Source: Pseudomonas sp. FP2335 (GTDB lineage: Bacteria; Pseudomonadota; Gammaproteobacteria; Pseudomonadales; Pseudomonadaceae). From it: a DNA stretch of 64,000 nt. Where the stretch lies: contig NZ_CP117437.1 in assembly GCF_030687535.1 (NCBI RefSeq), positions 1,075,501 to 1,139,500 on the forward strand. Reading direction: 5' to 3'. Positions 34,453 through 44,426 of the stretch are shown in pieces; within the stretch, counting starts at the first letter, position 1; each line of letters starts with the position of its first letter. Made by a program: the position numbers and the translations under genes. The notes below the pieces were generated by a model. That model was given only the letters and a program-made list of their open reading frames with translations. It did no database searches and was not told where the DNA came from.

Positions 34453-35322
34453 ATGAAAGGCGCATCGCTTCGTCATCAGCCCCCACAAGCACCGAGCCGC
34501 AAGCCGGTGCCACGGGGTGCCAGCCGGATGGTGGCCAAAGAGCCGATGTCGGCGCGCCTGCCGAAAGCCAATTTTGGTTTCCTCAAGGCGCTGTACTGGC
34601 CGGTGTTGCTGGTGGTGCTGGGCTTAGGAACCTACGAAGGCGCGCAGCGTCTGTTGCCGTATGCCGACCGCCCGATCACCAAGATCAGCGTGCAGGGCGA
34701 CTTGAGCTACATCAGCCAGCAAGCGGTGCAGCAGCGCATCGGCCCGTACCTGGCGGCGAGCTTCTTCACCATCGACCTGGCGGGGATGCGTGGGGAGCTG
34801 GAGCAGATGCCGTGGATCGCCCACGCCGAAGTCCGCCGCGTGTGGCCGGACCAGGTAACGATCCGCCTGGAAGAACAACTGCCCGTGGCCCGTTGGGGTG
34901 ACGAAGCGCTGTTGAACAACCAGGGCCAGGCGTTCACCCCGCGTGAGCTGGCGAACTATGAGCACCTGCCGCAGCTGTTCGGGCCGCAGCGGGCGCAACA
35001 ACAAGTGATGCAGCAGTACCAGGCCTTGAGCCAGATGCTGCGGCCACTGGGCTTCTCCATTGCACGCCTGGAACTGCGTGAACGGGGCAGCTGGTTTTTG
35101 ACGACCGGCGCCGGCAGTTCCGGCCCGGGCATCCAGTTGTTGCTGGGACGCGACCGCTTGGTGGAAAAGATGCGCCGCTTTATTGCCATCTATGACAAGA
35201 CCTTGAAAGAACAGATTACGAACATTGCGAGCGTCGACCTGCGTTACGCCAACGGCCTTGCCGTCGGCTGGCGTGAACCGGCTGCGCCCACGGCAGCGCA
35301 ACCCGCTGTCGCGAAGAATTAA
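34453..35322 (+). CDS. ftsQ: Cell division protein FtsQ
   Basis: A 289-residue bitopic divisome protein. A basic Pro-rich cytoplasmic tail (about 1-38) precedes one membrane segment ([16 protein letters not shown]), then a POTRA domain ([20 protein letters not shown] onward) and the FtsQ beta domain. It bridges early and late division proteins by binding FtsBL. It begins three bases after the ddlB stop and is followed by ftsA. Confidence 0.94.
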   Translation: MKGASLRHQPPQAPSRKPVPRGASRMVAKEPMSARLPKANFGFLKALYWPVLLVVLGLGTYEGAQRLLPYADRPITKISVQGDLSYISQQAVQQRIGPYLAASFFTIDLAGMRGELEQMPWIAHAEVRRVWPDQVTIRLEEQLPVARWGDEALLNNQGQAFTPRELANYEHLPQLFGPQRAQQQVMQQYQALSQMLRPLGFSIARLELRERGSWFLTTGAGSSGPGIQLLLGRDRLVEKMRRFIAIYDKTLKEQITNIASVDLRYANGLAVGWREPAAPTAAQPAVAKN

Positions 35323-35337
35323 GAAGAGGCAGGACCC

Positions 35338-36600
35338 ATGGCAAACGTGCAAAGCGGCAAAATGATCGTCGGTCTCGATATCGGCACCTCCAAGGTGGTG
35401 GCGCTGGTGGGCGAGGTCGGGGAAGACGGCGTGATCGAGATCGTCGGTATTGGCACGCATCCGTCCCGGGGCCTGAAGAAGGGCGTGGTGGTGAACATCG
35501 AGTCCACCGTGCAATCGATCCAGCGCGCCATCGAAGAAGCGCAGCTGATGGCCGGTTGCCGGATCCACTCGGCGTTTGTCGGCGTGGCTGGAAATCACAT
35601 CCGCAGCCTGAACTCCCACGGCATCGTAGCGATCCGCGACCGTGAAGTCAGCTCTGCCGACCTTGAACGCGTGCTCGACGCTGCCCAGGCCGTGGCGATC
35701 CCGGCTGACCAGCGCGTGCTGCACACGCTGCCGCAGGACTACGTGATCGACAACCAGGAAGGCGTGCGTGAGCCCCTGGGCATGTCGGGCGTGCGCCTGG
35801 AAGCCAAGGTCCACGTAGTGACCTGCGCCGTCAACGCCGCACAGAACATTGAAAAATGCGTGCGCCGTTGTGGCCTGGAAATCGACGACATCATTCTGGA
35901 GCAACTGGCTTCGGCCTACTCCGTGCTGACCGACGACGAAAAAGAACTGGGCGTGTGCCTGGTGGACATCGGCGGCGGCACCACCGACATCGCGATCTTC
36001 ACCGAGGGTGCGATCCGTCACACCGCGGTGATCCCGATTGCCGGTGATCAGGTGACCAACGACATCGCCATGGCGCTGCGTACACCGACCCAGTACGCCG
36101 AAGAAATCAAGATCCGCTACGCCTGCGCCCTGGCCAAACTGGCTGGTGCCGGCGAGACCATCAAGGTGCCAAGCGTGGGCGACCGTCCACCGCGCGAACT
36201 GTCGCGCCAGGCCCTGGCCGAAGTGGTCGAGCCACGCTACGACGAGCTGTTCACCCTGATCCAGGCTGAACTGCGCCGCAGCGGCTACGAAGATCTGATC
36301 CCGGCCGGCATCGTGCTGACCGGCGGTACCTCGAAGATGGAAGGCGCGGTCGAACTGGCCGAGGAAATCTTCCACATGCCGGTGCGCCTGGGCGTGCCCC
36401 ATGGCGTGAAGGGCCTGGGCGACGTGGTGCGCAACCCGATTTATTCCACTGGCGTGGGCTTGCTGTTGTACGGCCTGCAAAAGCAGACCGACGGCATTTC
36501 CCTGTCGGGCCCGAGCATCCGTGACAGCTATCGCAGTGACGATGAAGCCAAGGCGCCGTTGTTCGAGCGCTTGCAGGCTTGGGTAAAAGGCAATTTTTAA
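35338..36600 (+). CDS. ftsA: Cell division protein FtsA
   Basis: A 420-residue actin-like ATPase that tethers FtsZ to the membrane. GLDIGTSKVVALVGE is the phosphate-1 loop, LVDIGGGTTDIAIF near residue 207 is phosphate-2 and GIVLTGGTSKMEG near 325 the adenosine motif. The C-terminus ends in an amphipathic stretch (LFERLQAWVKGNF), the membrane-targeting sequence. AAGAGGCAGG precedes the ATG. Confidence 0.96.
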   Translation: MANVQSGKMIVGLDIGTSKVVALVGEVGEDGVIEIVGIGTHPSRGLKKGVVVNIESTVQSIQRAIEEAQLMAGCRIHSAFVGVAGNHIRSLNSHGIVAIRDREVSSADLERVLDAAQAVAIPADQRVLHTLPQDYVIDNQEGVREPLGMSGVRLEAKVHVVTCAVNAAQNIEKCVRRCGLEIDDIILEQLASAYSVLTDDEKELGVCLVDIGGGTTDIAIFTEGAIRHTAVIPIAGDQVTNDIAMALRTPTQYAEEIKIRYACALAKLAGAGETIKVPSVGDRPPRELSRQALAEVVEPRYDELFTLIQAELRRSGYEDLIPAGIVLTGGTSKMEGAVELAEEIFHMPVRLGVPHGVKGLGDVVRNPIYSTGVGLLLYGLQKQTDGISLSGPSIRDSYRSDDEAKAPLFERLQAWVKGNF

Positions 36601-36665
36601 AGATTTACCGCAACACCGCAGTAAGCAGTAGGCGAAAAAACTAGAGAACTGAAAGGAGAGGGAAC

Positions 36666-37862
36666 ATGTTCGAACTCGTAGACAACATCCCCGCAAGCCC
36701 GGTCATCAAAGTGATCGGTGTCGGCGGTGGCGGCGGCAACGCTGTCAACCACATGGTCAAGAGCAACATTGAAGGCGTTGAATTCATCTGCGCCAACACT
36801 GATGCCCAGGCGCTGAAAAGCATCGGCGCGCGGACCATCCTGCAATTGGGCACGGCTGTGACCAAGGGCCTCGGCGCTGGCGCCAATCCGGAAGTCGGCC
36901 GTCAAGCCGCCCTGGAAGACCGCGAGCGTATTGCCGAAGTGCTGCAAGGCACCAACATGGTGTTCATCACCACCGGCATGGGCGGCGGTACCGGTACCGG
37001 TGCTGCACCGATCATTGCCGAAGTGGCCAAGGAAATGGGGATTCTGACGGTTGCAGTCGTGACCCGTCCGTTCCCGTTCGAAGGTCGCAAGCGCATGCAG
37101 ATCGCCGACGAAGGCATCCGTCTGCTGTCTGAAAGCGTTGACTCGTTGATCACCATCCCCAACGAGAAACTGCTGACCATCCTGGGCAAGGACGCGAGCC
37201 TGCTGTCCGCTTTCGCCAAGGCTGACGATGTACTGGCCGGTGCCGTTCGCGGTATCTCCGACATCATCAAGCGCCCAGGCATGATCAACGTCGACTTTGC
37301 CGACGTACGCACCGTGATGAGCGAAATGGGCATGGCGATGATGGGCACTGGCTGCGCCAGCGGTCCGAACCGTGCACGTGAAGCCACCGAAGCAGCCATC
37401 CGCAATCCGTTGCTGGAAGACGTGAACCTGCAGGGCGCACGCGGCATCCTGGTGAACATCACTGCCGGTCCTGACCTGTCCCTGGGTGAGTACTCCGACG
37501 TGGGTAGCATCATTGAAGCCTTCGCTTCCGAGCACGCCATGGTCAAGGTCGGTACCGTTATCGATCCGGACATGCGCGACGAACTGCACGTGACCGTGGT
37601 TGCTACCGGCCTGGGTGCCAAGATCGAGAAGCCTGTAAAGGTCATCGACAACACCCTGCACACCAGCCAGGTAAGCCAGGCGGCTGCCGCTCCAGCGCCT
37701 TCGCGCCAGGAACTGCCGTCGGTGAACTACCGCGACCTGGACCGTCCGACCGTGATGCGCAACCAGGCTCAGGCCGGTGCTGCGGCGTCCCGTAGCCCGA
37801 ATCCGCAAGATGATCTGGACTACCTGGACATCCCGGCATTCCTGCGTCGTCAGGCCGATTAA
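36666..37862 (+). CDS. ftsZ: Cell division protein FtsZ
   Basis: A 398-residue tubulin-like GTPase forming the Z-ring. The tubulin signature GGGTGTG is at residues 106-112. After the globular core comes a Pro/Ala/Gln-rich linker (about 320-380) and the conserved C-terminal peptide [10 protein letters not shown], which binds FtsA, ZipA and MinC. The 65-base gap from ftsA holds a strong ribosome site (GGAGAGGG) and could hold an extra promoter. Confidence 0.97.
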   Translation: MFELVDNIPASPVIKVIGVGGGGGNAVNHMVKSNIEGVEFICANTDAQALKSIGARTILQLGTAVTKGLGAGANPEVGRQAALEDRERIAEVLQGTNMVFITTGMGGGTGTGAAPIIAEVAKEMGILTVAVVTRPFPFEGRKRMQIADEGIRLLSESVDSLITIPNEKLLTILGKDASLLSAFAKADDVLAGAVRGISDIIKRPGMINVDFADVRTVMSEMGMAMMGTGCASGPNRAREATEAAIRNPLLEDVNLQGARGILVNITAGPDLSLGEYSDVGSIIEAFASEHAMVKVGTVIDPDMRDELHVTVVATGLGAKIEKPVKVIDNTLHTSQVSQAAAAPAPSRQELPSVNYRDLDRPTVMRNQAQAGAAASRSPNPQDDLDYLDIPAFLRRQAD

Positions 37863-37913
37863 TGGAATGTATCAGGGCTATGAAGGTGATTGGTGTTCAG
37901 CAAAGGTCTGGTC

Positions 37914-37922
37914 TGCTATTAT
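37914..37922 (+). promoter_or_regulatory. Extended -10 promoter for lpxC
   Basis: In the 112-base gap between ftsZ and lpxC, TGCTATTAT matches an extended -10 element (TGnTATAAT, one mismatch). No strong -35 is needed with this type. It would let lpxC be expressed apart from the dcw transcript. The start codon is 53 bases downstream. Confidence 0.6.
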
Positions 37923-37938
37923 CGCCAGCCTTTGTTGA

Positions 37939-38886
<948 letters not shown>

Positions 38887-38912
38887 GTAACAACTCTCTT
38901 TCTTTAGTTTTG

Positions 38913-38940
38913 AAAGGCTACCTTCGGGTGGCCTTTTTTT
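38913..38940 (+). terminator. Intrinsic terminator after lpxC
   Basis: AAAGGCTACC, loop TTCG, then GGTGGCCTTT and a continuing run of T. A strong rho-independent terminator that closes the dcw-lpxC transcript. Confidence 0.92.
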
Positions 38941-38973
38941 ATGCCTGCCGTTCAGGCTTATGAAGATCAAGAA

Positions 38974-39001
38974 TGTAGGAGCGGGCTTACCCGCGAGCGC
39001 G
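38974..39001. repeat. Single REP unit
   Basis: TGTAGGAGCGGGCTTACCCGCGAGCGCG is a one-base variant of the common Pseudomonas REP core, between the lpxC terminator and the converging diguanylate cyclase gene. The matching inverted half downstream is degenerate. Confidence 0.7.
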
Positions 39002-39070
39002 ATATGTCAGCTACACATCTGCCGCCTGACACTGCGCTTTGCCAGGCAAGCCAGAACCCACATTGACATG

Positions 39071-40564
39071 TCAGAGGGTCGCGGCGACCACCGTGCGGTT
39101 GCGCCCCGTGTGCTTGGCCTCATATAACGCCTGATCCGCACTCAACAACAGCGCCTCCAGCGACAGCCGACTGCGCTTGTCCCACGTGCTCAAGCCAATA
39201 CTCACCGTGATTGGCCGCTCGTCCCCTGCCACCCGTGGCAAGTTCTCGACGCTGCTGCGGATATGCTCGGCGATGACCTGGGCGCCGTTGGCATCGGTAT
39301 GCGGCAATACCACTGCAAACTCTTCGCCACCATAGCGTGCCGCCAGGTCGGCAGGGCGGCGGATATTGGTGCCGATCACTTGGGCGACGTTACGCAACGC
39401 CTCATCGCCGCCGTGGTGGCCGTGGCGATCATTGAAGGCCTTGAAGTGGTCGACATCGATCATCAGCAAGGTCAACGGCTCGGTGGAGCGCTGTGCGCGG
39501 TCCCATTCAAGGCGCAGACGTTCGTCGAGGATGCGGCGATTGGCCAGGCCGGTCAGGGCGTCGGTGGCTGCCAGTTCTGACAGCACCCGCTCGGTGCGAT
39601 AGCGGCGGCGCAATTCCCGGCGCAGCATCCAGGTCAGCCACAGCAAGCCGATGCAGAGCACGCCGGTGGCACCGGAAGTCAGCAGCGCGGCGCGTTCCCA
39701 GGGGGCGAACACATCCTCGCTGGACAGCGCCACTACCACGATCAGCGGCAACTCACCGACGGTGGTGAAGGTATACAAACGTTCGGTGCCGCTGATGGCG
39801 GAAATCGCCCGGAAGCTACCTTCGCCTTCGCGCAGCATGCGTTTGAAGTTGGGGCGATCACTCAGGTCCTTGTCGATCATGTCGCGTTCCAGCAACGGTT
39901 GCTGGGCCAGGAGGATGCCCTGGGTGTTCAGCAGGTTGACGGTGCTGCCATTGCCGATGGTCAGGCGATTGAACAACTGATCGAAATACGCCAGGCGCAT
40001 GGTGGCCACTGCGACACCGGCGAACTCGCCGCTGGGGCCTGAGACTCGGCGACTGAATGCGATTCGCCATACTTGATCGCAGGCGCAATGGATTTTGAAC
40101 GGGCGGCTGATAAACAGTCCGGCCTGCGCATTGTCTTTATGCGCCTGGAAATAGTCCCGGTCAGCAAAATTGCGCGGCGTCGGCCACAGTGTCGAGGAGT
40201 CGGCAGTCACATCACCGTTGGTGTCCAGCAACAGCACTTCGCCTTTGAAGGGGGCCGCGATGGATTGATCAAACTGCACCATATGTCTGACGTCCGGGGG
40301 CACTTTCGCCAGGTCCGTGCGCGTGGTGGCGGCAATCAGTCCCTGCAGTGTCAGGTCGTATAGCTCGACGTTACGCAGTACATCGGCATTGATCAGTTGC
40401 GTGATGTTGGTGGTCGCGCGCTGGGCTGCCTGCAGGGTGCTGGCGTGTTCACGGATCAACAGCGCCGCGACAATCACCATGATCAGGACAACAGTCAGGC
40501 CACTGCCCAGAATCAGAAAAAGCTCTGGGCGTGCAGGCAGGGTACGGCCACGGTCTTGGCTCAT
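39071..40564 (-). CDS. Membrane diguanylate cyclase (dCache-GGDEF)
   Basis: A 497-residue protein: an N-terminal membrane segment (about 15-35), a periplasmic dCache-like sensor of about 250 residues, a second membrane segment near 290-315 and a C-terminal GGDEF domain. The active site reads GGEEF (412-416), a functional variant. RPAD (403-406) is placed five residues before it and fits the RxxD inhibitory site for c-di-GMP feedback. It makes c-di-GMP from two GTP. No EAL domain. The sensed ligand is unknown. It stands alone between lpxC and the OprD gene. Confidence 0.9.
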   Translation of the reverse strand: MSQDRGRTLPARPELFLILGSGLTVVLIMVIVAALLIREHASTLQAAQRATTNITQLINADVLRNVELYDLTLQGLIAATTRTDLAKVPPDVRHMVQFDQSIAAPFKGEVLLLDTNGDVTADSSTLWPTPRNFADRDYFQAHKDNAQAGLFISRPFKIHCACDQVWRIAFSRRVSGPSGEFAGVAVATMRLAYFDQLFNRLTIGNGSTVNLLNTQGILLAQQPLLERDMIDKDLSDRPNFKRMLREGEGSFRAISAISGTERLYTFTTVGELPLIVVVALSSEDVFAPWERAALLTSGATGVLCIGLLWLTWMLRRELRRRYRTERVLSELAATDALTGLANRRILDERLRLEWDRAQRSTEPLTLLMIDVDHFKAFNDRHGHHGGDEALRNVAQVIGTNIRRPADLAARYGGEEFAVVLPHTDANGAQVIAEHIRSSVENLPRVAGDERPITVSIGLSTWDKRSRLSLEALLLSADQALYEAKHTGRNRTVVAATL

Positions 40565-40650
40565 CGTGCAGACTTCAGCGGTTGGAATGCTGGCAGTTTA
40601 GTTCTACGCGACGAAAATTAAATGGCTGGGAAAAAAGAAAGATCCCCGGA

Positions 40651-41973
40651 TCAGAACACGTTGATCGGATAGTCGACGATCACGCGGTATTCATCCACGT
40701 CATTGTCCACCGCCGAATAGCCGTTGCTGCCGCGGTTGGTCGCCCATTGCAGGCGCACGGCCAAGTCTTTGGCCTTGCCGCCCTGCACCACGTATTTCAG
40801 GTCGATGTCCCGTTCCCAGTGCTTGGCGTCCTTGCCCTCGGCGCTGTACCAGCGGCTGTAGCCACGGCTTTGCGGGTCGACGCTGGTCAGGTCGGTCTTG
40901 CCGCTGATGTAGGACACTGCCGACGTCAGGCCAGGCATGCCGAGGCCGCTGAAGTCGTAGGCGTACTTGAGTTTCCACGAGCGTTCGTTCGGGCCATTGA
41001 AGTCCGAGTATTGCTGGGAGTTGTCCAGGTACACGCTGTCGCCCTGGGCGATGTAGTCGAACGGCGTGTTGCCGTTGACCCGCTGGTACGCGGCGGTGAC
41101 GCTGTGATGGCCCACGCCCACGGTGAAATGCAGGCTGTAGGTGTTGTTGTCGATGTTGCCTAGCAGCGATTGCCCGGTGTCCTGGGTGTGGTAGTAGTGC
41201 AGGCCGGGATTGAGGCTGACCAGGTCGTTCAGCGCGTAGGTGTAGTCCAGGTCGTAGTAGTACTGGTTCCACACATCCTTCAGTTCGGAGGCGTAGAGGT
41301 TGCTGGTCAGCCCGGGCATGCCGCTGAACGACACACCGGCCCAGTTCATGTGCTGTGCATCGGTGTGGCTCGGCAGGGCGCCGTAGCTGGTGCCGATGCG
41401 CTGGTGGCCGCTCTGGTTATAGAGCTTGGTGAAACTGGCCTGGCCACCTTCGAACAGCCAACCGTCGAGGCTGTGGTTGGCCAGGGTCACGCCACGGAAG
41501 GTCTGCGGCAGCATGCGCGTCATGCCGCCGGCGATCACCGGGTTGTTGAGGAACAGGTCGCCGGCCTTCAATTCAGTGTCCAGCGCGCGCATTTTCAAGG
41601 TGCCGCCCGCCGTGGAGAAGGACCCCGGCGCCTTGCCGTTGCCGCTGCCGTACGGAAGGATGCTGGAACCGTCTGTGCCGCCACCACCATCGAGTTTGAG
41701 GCCGAGCATGGCGTGGGCGTCCAGGCCGAAGCCAACGGTGCCCTGGGTGTAGCCGGATTCGAAAGTGCCGAGAAAGCCCTGGCCCCACTCCTTGCTGTCA
41801 TCGCTGTGAATGTCGCGTCGGTCGCGGTTCATGTAGTAATTGCGGGTGTTGACGGTGAGGTGGGAGCCTTCGACGAACCCGTCGGCGGGGGGGCTGCCTG
41901 CCGCGTGGGTCAGCGGGGCGATCGTTGCTGTAATCGCGAGGAATAACGGGGTGAACGTCAGCGAGTTCTTCAC
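40651..41973 (-). CDS. OprD-family outer-membrane porin
   Basis: A 440-residue porin starting with GTG, with AAGGAG eight bases upstream. Signal peptide: [24 protein letters not shown], cleaved near residue 24. The early [22 protein letters not shown] and the Tyr/Trp-rich beta-strand pattern ending in Phe (VDYPINVF) are typical of the 18-strand OprD family, which passes amino acids, peptides or aromatic acids. The exact substrate cannot be told. An intrinsic terminator hairpin lies 70-100 bases upstream of the start. Confidence 0.92.
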   Translation of the reverse strand: MKNSLTFTPLFLAITATIAPLTHAAGSPPADGFVEGSHLTVNTRNYYMNRDRRDIHSDDSKEWGQGFLGTFESGYTQGTVGFGLDAHAMLGLKLDGGGGTDGSSILPYGSGNGKAPGSFSTAGGTLKMRALDTELKAGDLFLNNPVIAGGMTRMLPQTFRGVTLANHSLDGWLFEGGQASFTKLYNQSGHQRIGTSYGALPSHTDAQHMNWAGVSFSGMPGLTSNLYASELKDVWNQYYYDLDYTYALNDLVSLNPGLHYYHTQDTGQSLLGNIDNNTYSLHFTVGVGHHSVTAAYQRVNGNTPFDYIAQGDSVYLDNSQQYSDFNGPNERSWKLKYAYDFSGLGMPGLTSAVSYISGKTDLTSVDPQSRGYSRWYSAEGKDAKHWERDIDLKYVVQGGKAKDLAVRLQWATNRGSNGYSAVDNDVDEYRVIVDYPINVF

Positions 41974-42040
41974 CGGGGGAGCTCCTTTGGATCAATCGAG
42001 AACGGCCATGTCGTGGGGTGTTCCTGGCCTTTTTTACGGC

Positions 42041-42072
42041 AAAAAAAAAGCCGCTGAAGTCAGCGGCTTTTA
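42041..42072 (-). terminator. Intrinsic terminator upstream of the OprD gene
   Basis: Read on the minus strand: AAAGCCGCTG, loop, CAGCGGCTTT, then a run of nine T in all. It lies between the end of the RND/two-component operon (42364) and the OprD start (41973), both on the minus strand. It ends the operon, and if the OprD promoter lies upstream of it, it is also a leader attenuator. Confidence 0.88.
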
Positions 42073-42308
42073 AACAGATTCCCAGTGTAGAGCCCTGGAA
42101 ATAAGTCGAGGGAAATTCGGGTAAGCGCAAACTGCTTTTGCCGTCACACTCATCGATGCGTCAAATTAACGCAGGCGAGCGGTACGATACAGAGTGTAAC
42201 AAGATAATGACTGTTGCCCAAATCGCAACAGTGTGGTGGGCGGGGTTGCGTCCTCAGCGCGGGTGGCGCAGTCGGTCAAAATGGTACGCCTCGGTTTTTC
42301 AGGGCGAC
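42073..42308 (-). promoter_or_regulatory. Intergenic region with a possible OprD promoter
   Basis: Part of a 390-base stretch without a gene. TTGGGC (42216-42221) and TACACT (42193-42198), 17 bp apart on the minus strand, form a reasonable sigma70 promoter pointing at the OprD gene but upstream of the terminator at 42041-42072. Nothing else recognised in it; the part next to the REP looks like the non-palindromic tail of that element. Confidence 0.4.
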
Positions 42309-42363
42309 CGCGGTGCTTGGATTGAGGGCGGCTTAGTCCCCCGGCGCGGGACAAGCCCGCTCA
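42309..42363. repeat. REP element of the GAGCGGGCTTGTCCCGC type
   Basis: On the minus strand GTAGTGAGCGGGCTTGTCCC is followed by GCG and an imperfect inverted GGGGGACTAAGCCGCCC. This is a second REP class, different from the GTGGGAGCGGGC units elsewhere in the window. It directly abuts the stop of the sensor kinase gene. Confidence 0.7.
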
Positions 42364-43728
42364 CTACAAGGGCAGGGTGATGCCGAAGGTGTTGCCGTTG
42401 GCGTCGCTTCGTACAAAGACGTCGCCGCCGTGCATCAGCGCAATCGCCTTGACGATGGCCAGCCCCAGGCCATGATTGGCGCCACTGTTGCTGCGCGAGG
42501 CGTCCACCCGGTAGAAGCGCTCGAACAAGCGTGGCAAGTGCTCGCTGGCAATCACCTCGCCGGGGTTGGTCACGCCGATTGCCACTTGATCCGCCTGGAC
42601 CTCGATCTTCACATCGATGACCTGCCCTGGCGCGGTGTGTTGCACTGCGTTGCTCAGCAGGTTGATCAGTGCGCGGCGCAGGTGGGCTTTTTCGATGTGG
42701 ACCGTGGCATCGCCGCTGACCCGCACGCTGACCTGGGCGTCTTCGAGGATGAAATCCAGATAGTCGAGAGTGGTTGCCACTTCATCGGCCAGGGCGCTTT
42801 CGATCAGCTTGGTGGCCTTGCTGCCCTGGTCGGCGCTGGCGAGGAAGAGCATGTCGTTGATGATCGAACGCAGGCGTTCCAATTCTTCGAGGTTCGATTG
42901 CAGCACTTCGAAGTAGTGTTCCGCCGAACGTCCGCGCGTCAGGGCGACCTGGGTCTGGCCGATCAGGTTGGTCAGCGGTGAGCGCAACTCGTGGGCGACG
43001 TCGGCGTTGAACGATTCCAGGCGCGAGTAGGCGTGTTCCACGCGGTCGAGGGTGGAGTTGAACGAGTTGACGAACTGGCTCAGCTCCGGCGGCAGCGGCG
43101 ACAACCGCAAGCGCCCGGACAATTTCGGTGGCGCAAGTTTCTGCGCCTCATCCGACAGCTTGCCCAGCGGCTTGAGCCCGATGCGCGAGACCCAGAAGCC
43201 CAGCAGCGCGGCGAGGACTACGCCCACAAACGCCAGGCTGATCAGCGCCACCAGCAGATGGTGCTGGGTCGCGTGAAAGTTCTCGGTGTCGATGGCGATC
43301 ATGAAGCGCAGCGGCGGGCGCTGATCCTTGGCCGGGAACTGGCTCACCAGGGCCTTGAACGGATGCTGGTGGCCCGGCAGATGCAAATCGCGCTTGCCGG
43401 TGTGCCCGTTGGCAAAGGCACGGATCTGTGGGTCGGGGTTGCCGTATTCGTAGGATGGGTCGCCGCTCACTACCCAGAAGTGGATACGTTTGTCCTCTTC
43501 ACTGAGCAGCTTGAGCTTGGCGGTGATTTTTGCCCAATGGTCGGGCGTGCCAAAGCGACCCACCGACGATTCAAGCACGCTGTAGCGCGCATCCAGCTCG
43601 GCTTCCGGCAACAAGCCCAGGCTGCGGTCCACCTGCTGGTACAGCGCGCCGCCGATCAACACGAAGATCAGCAGCGCCACCAGGGTGAACATGCCGCTCA
43701 GGCGCAGGGCGATGGAGTTAGCCGACAC
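42364..43728 (-). CDS. Heavy-metal-type sensor histidine kinase (CusS/CopS-like)
   Basis: A 454-residue kinase with two membrane segments (about 8-30 and 160-185), a periplasmic loop of about 130 residues, HAMP, a phosphoacceptor domain with ADVAHELRSPLTN (His246) and a C-terminal ATPase domain (N box NLLSNAVQHT, GLGLAIVKAI). The GTG start at 43728 overlaps the regulator gene by 11 bases; starting further upstream would only read a shadow of that gene. It presumably phosphorylates the adjacent regulator. The signal could be a metal or an antimicrobial; not determined. Confidence 0.9.
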   Translation of the reverse strand: MSANSIALRLSGMFTLVALLIFVLIGGALYQQVDRSLGLLPEAELDARYSVLESSVGRFGTPDHWAKITAKLKLLSEEDKRIHFWVVSGDPSYEYGNPDPQIRAFANGHTGKRDLHLPGHQHPFKALVSQFPAKDQRPPLRFMIAIDTENFHATQHHLLVALISLAFVGVVLAALLGFWVSRIGLKPLGKLSDEAQKLAPPKLSGRLRLSPLPPELSQFVNSFNSTLDRVEHAYSRLESFNADVAHELRSPLTNLIGQTQVALTRGRSAEHYFEVLQSNLEELERLRSIINDMLFLASADQGSKATKLIESALADEVATTLDYLDFILEDAQVSVRVSGDATVHIEKAHLRRALINLLSNAVQHTAPGQVIDVKIEVQADQVAIGVTNPGEVIASEHLPRLFERFYRVDASRSNSGANHGLGLAIVKAIALMHGGDVFVRSDANGNTFGITLPL

Positions 43729-44395
43729 TGCGGCTCTCCAGCACATAACCCATGCCACGAATGGTGTGCAGCAGTTTTTCTTCAAACGGTCCGTCGAGCT
43801 TGGCGCGCAGGCGTTTGATCGCGACCTCCACCACGTTGGCGTCACTGTCGAAGTTGATGTCCCAGACCATCTCTGCAATCGCGGTCTTGGACAGGATCTC
43901 GCCCTGGCGACGCGCCAGCACACTGAGCAGCGAGAACTCCTTGGCAGTCAGGTCCAGGCGCTGGCCGTTGCGACTGGCCTTGCGGCTGATCAGGTCGATC
44001 CACAGGTCGGCGACGGTCACCTGCACCGGCTCATGCCCGCCGCTGCGGCGGGTCAGAGCTTGCAGGCGCGCCACCAGTTCAAGGAACGAAAACGGCTTGC
44101 CCAGGTAATCATCCGCGCCTTCACGCAGGCCGCGAATGCGGTCTTCCACGCGCTCGCGGGCAGTGAGCATGATCACCGGCGTCTGTTTGCGCGCGCGCAA
44201 GGCCCGCAGCACGCCGAAACCGTCCAGGCCTGGCAGCATCACATCCAGCACGATGATCGCGTAGTCGTTCTCCAGCGCCAGGTGCAAACCCTCGACGCCT
44301 TCGCGAGCCACGTCGACGGTGTAGCCTTGTTCCGTCAGGCCGCGGTGCAGGTAGTCCGCGGTTTTTTCTTCATCTTCAATAATCAGGACGCGCAT
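43718..44395 (-). CDS. OmpR-family response regulator (CopR/CusR-like)
   Basis: A 225-residue regulator with a receiver domain (phospho-acceptor Asp51 in IIVLDVMLPG, acidic pocket EDEE at 7-10, Lys in GKPF near 101) and a winged-helix DNA-binding domain (LTAKEFSLLSVLARRQGEIL onward, ending TIRGMGYVLE). It pairs with the overlapping kinase. The 31-base gap to the RND gene suggests it is the third gene of a four-gene operon and may autoregulate the pump. Confidence 0.92.
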   Translation of the reverse strand: MRVLIIEDEEKTADYLHRGLTEQGYTVDVAREGVEGLHLALENDYAIIVLDVMLPGLDGFGVLRALRARKQTPVIMLTARERVEDRIRGLREGADDYLGKPFSFLELVARLQALTRRSGGHEPVQVTVADLWIDLISRKASRNGQRLDLTAKEFSLLSVLARRQGEILSKTAIAEMVWDINFDSDANVVEVAIKRLRAKLDGPFEEKLLHTIRGMGYVLESRSVG

Positions 44396-44426
44396 GAGCC
44401 TTTCGTTCCAGGACGGGGCCTAGGCC

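Noticed and set aside
34624..36696. A 690-codon open frame on the minus strand over ftsQ and ftsA
   Set aside because: It lies opposite two conserved division genes and its product is rich in His, Gln and Ala with no family features.
42250..42310. A tRNA-like stretch GGTGGCGCAGTCGGTC...
   Set aside because: The D-arm-like piece is not followed by a proper anticodon arm or a GTTCRANYC T-arm, and no acceptor stem closes. It looks like the tail of the neighbouring REP element.
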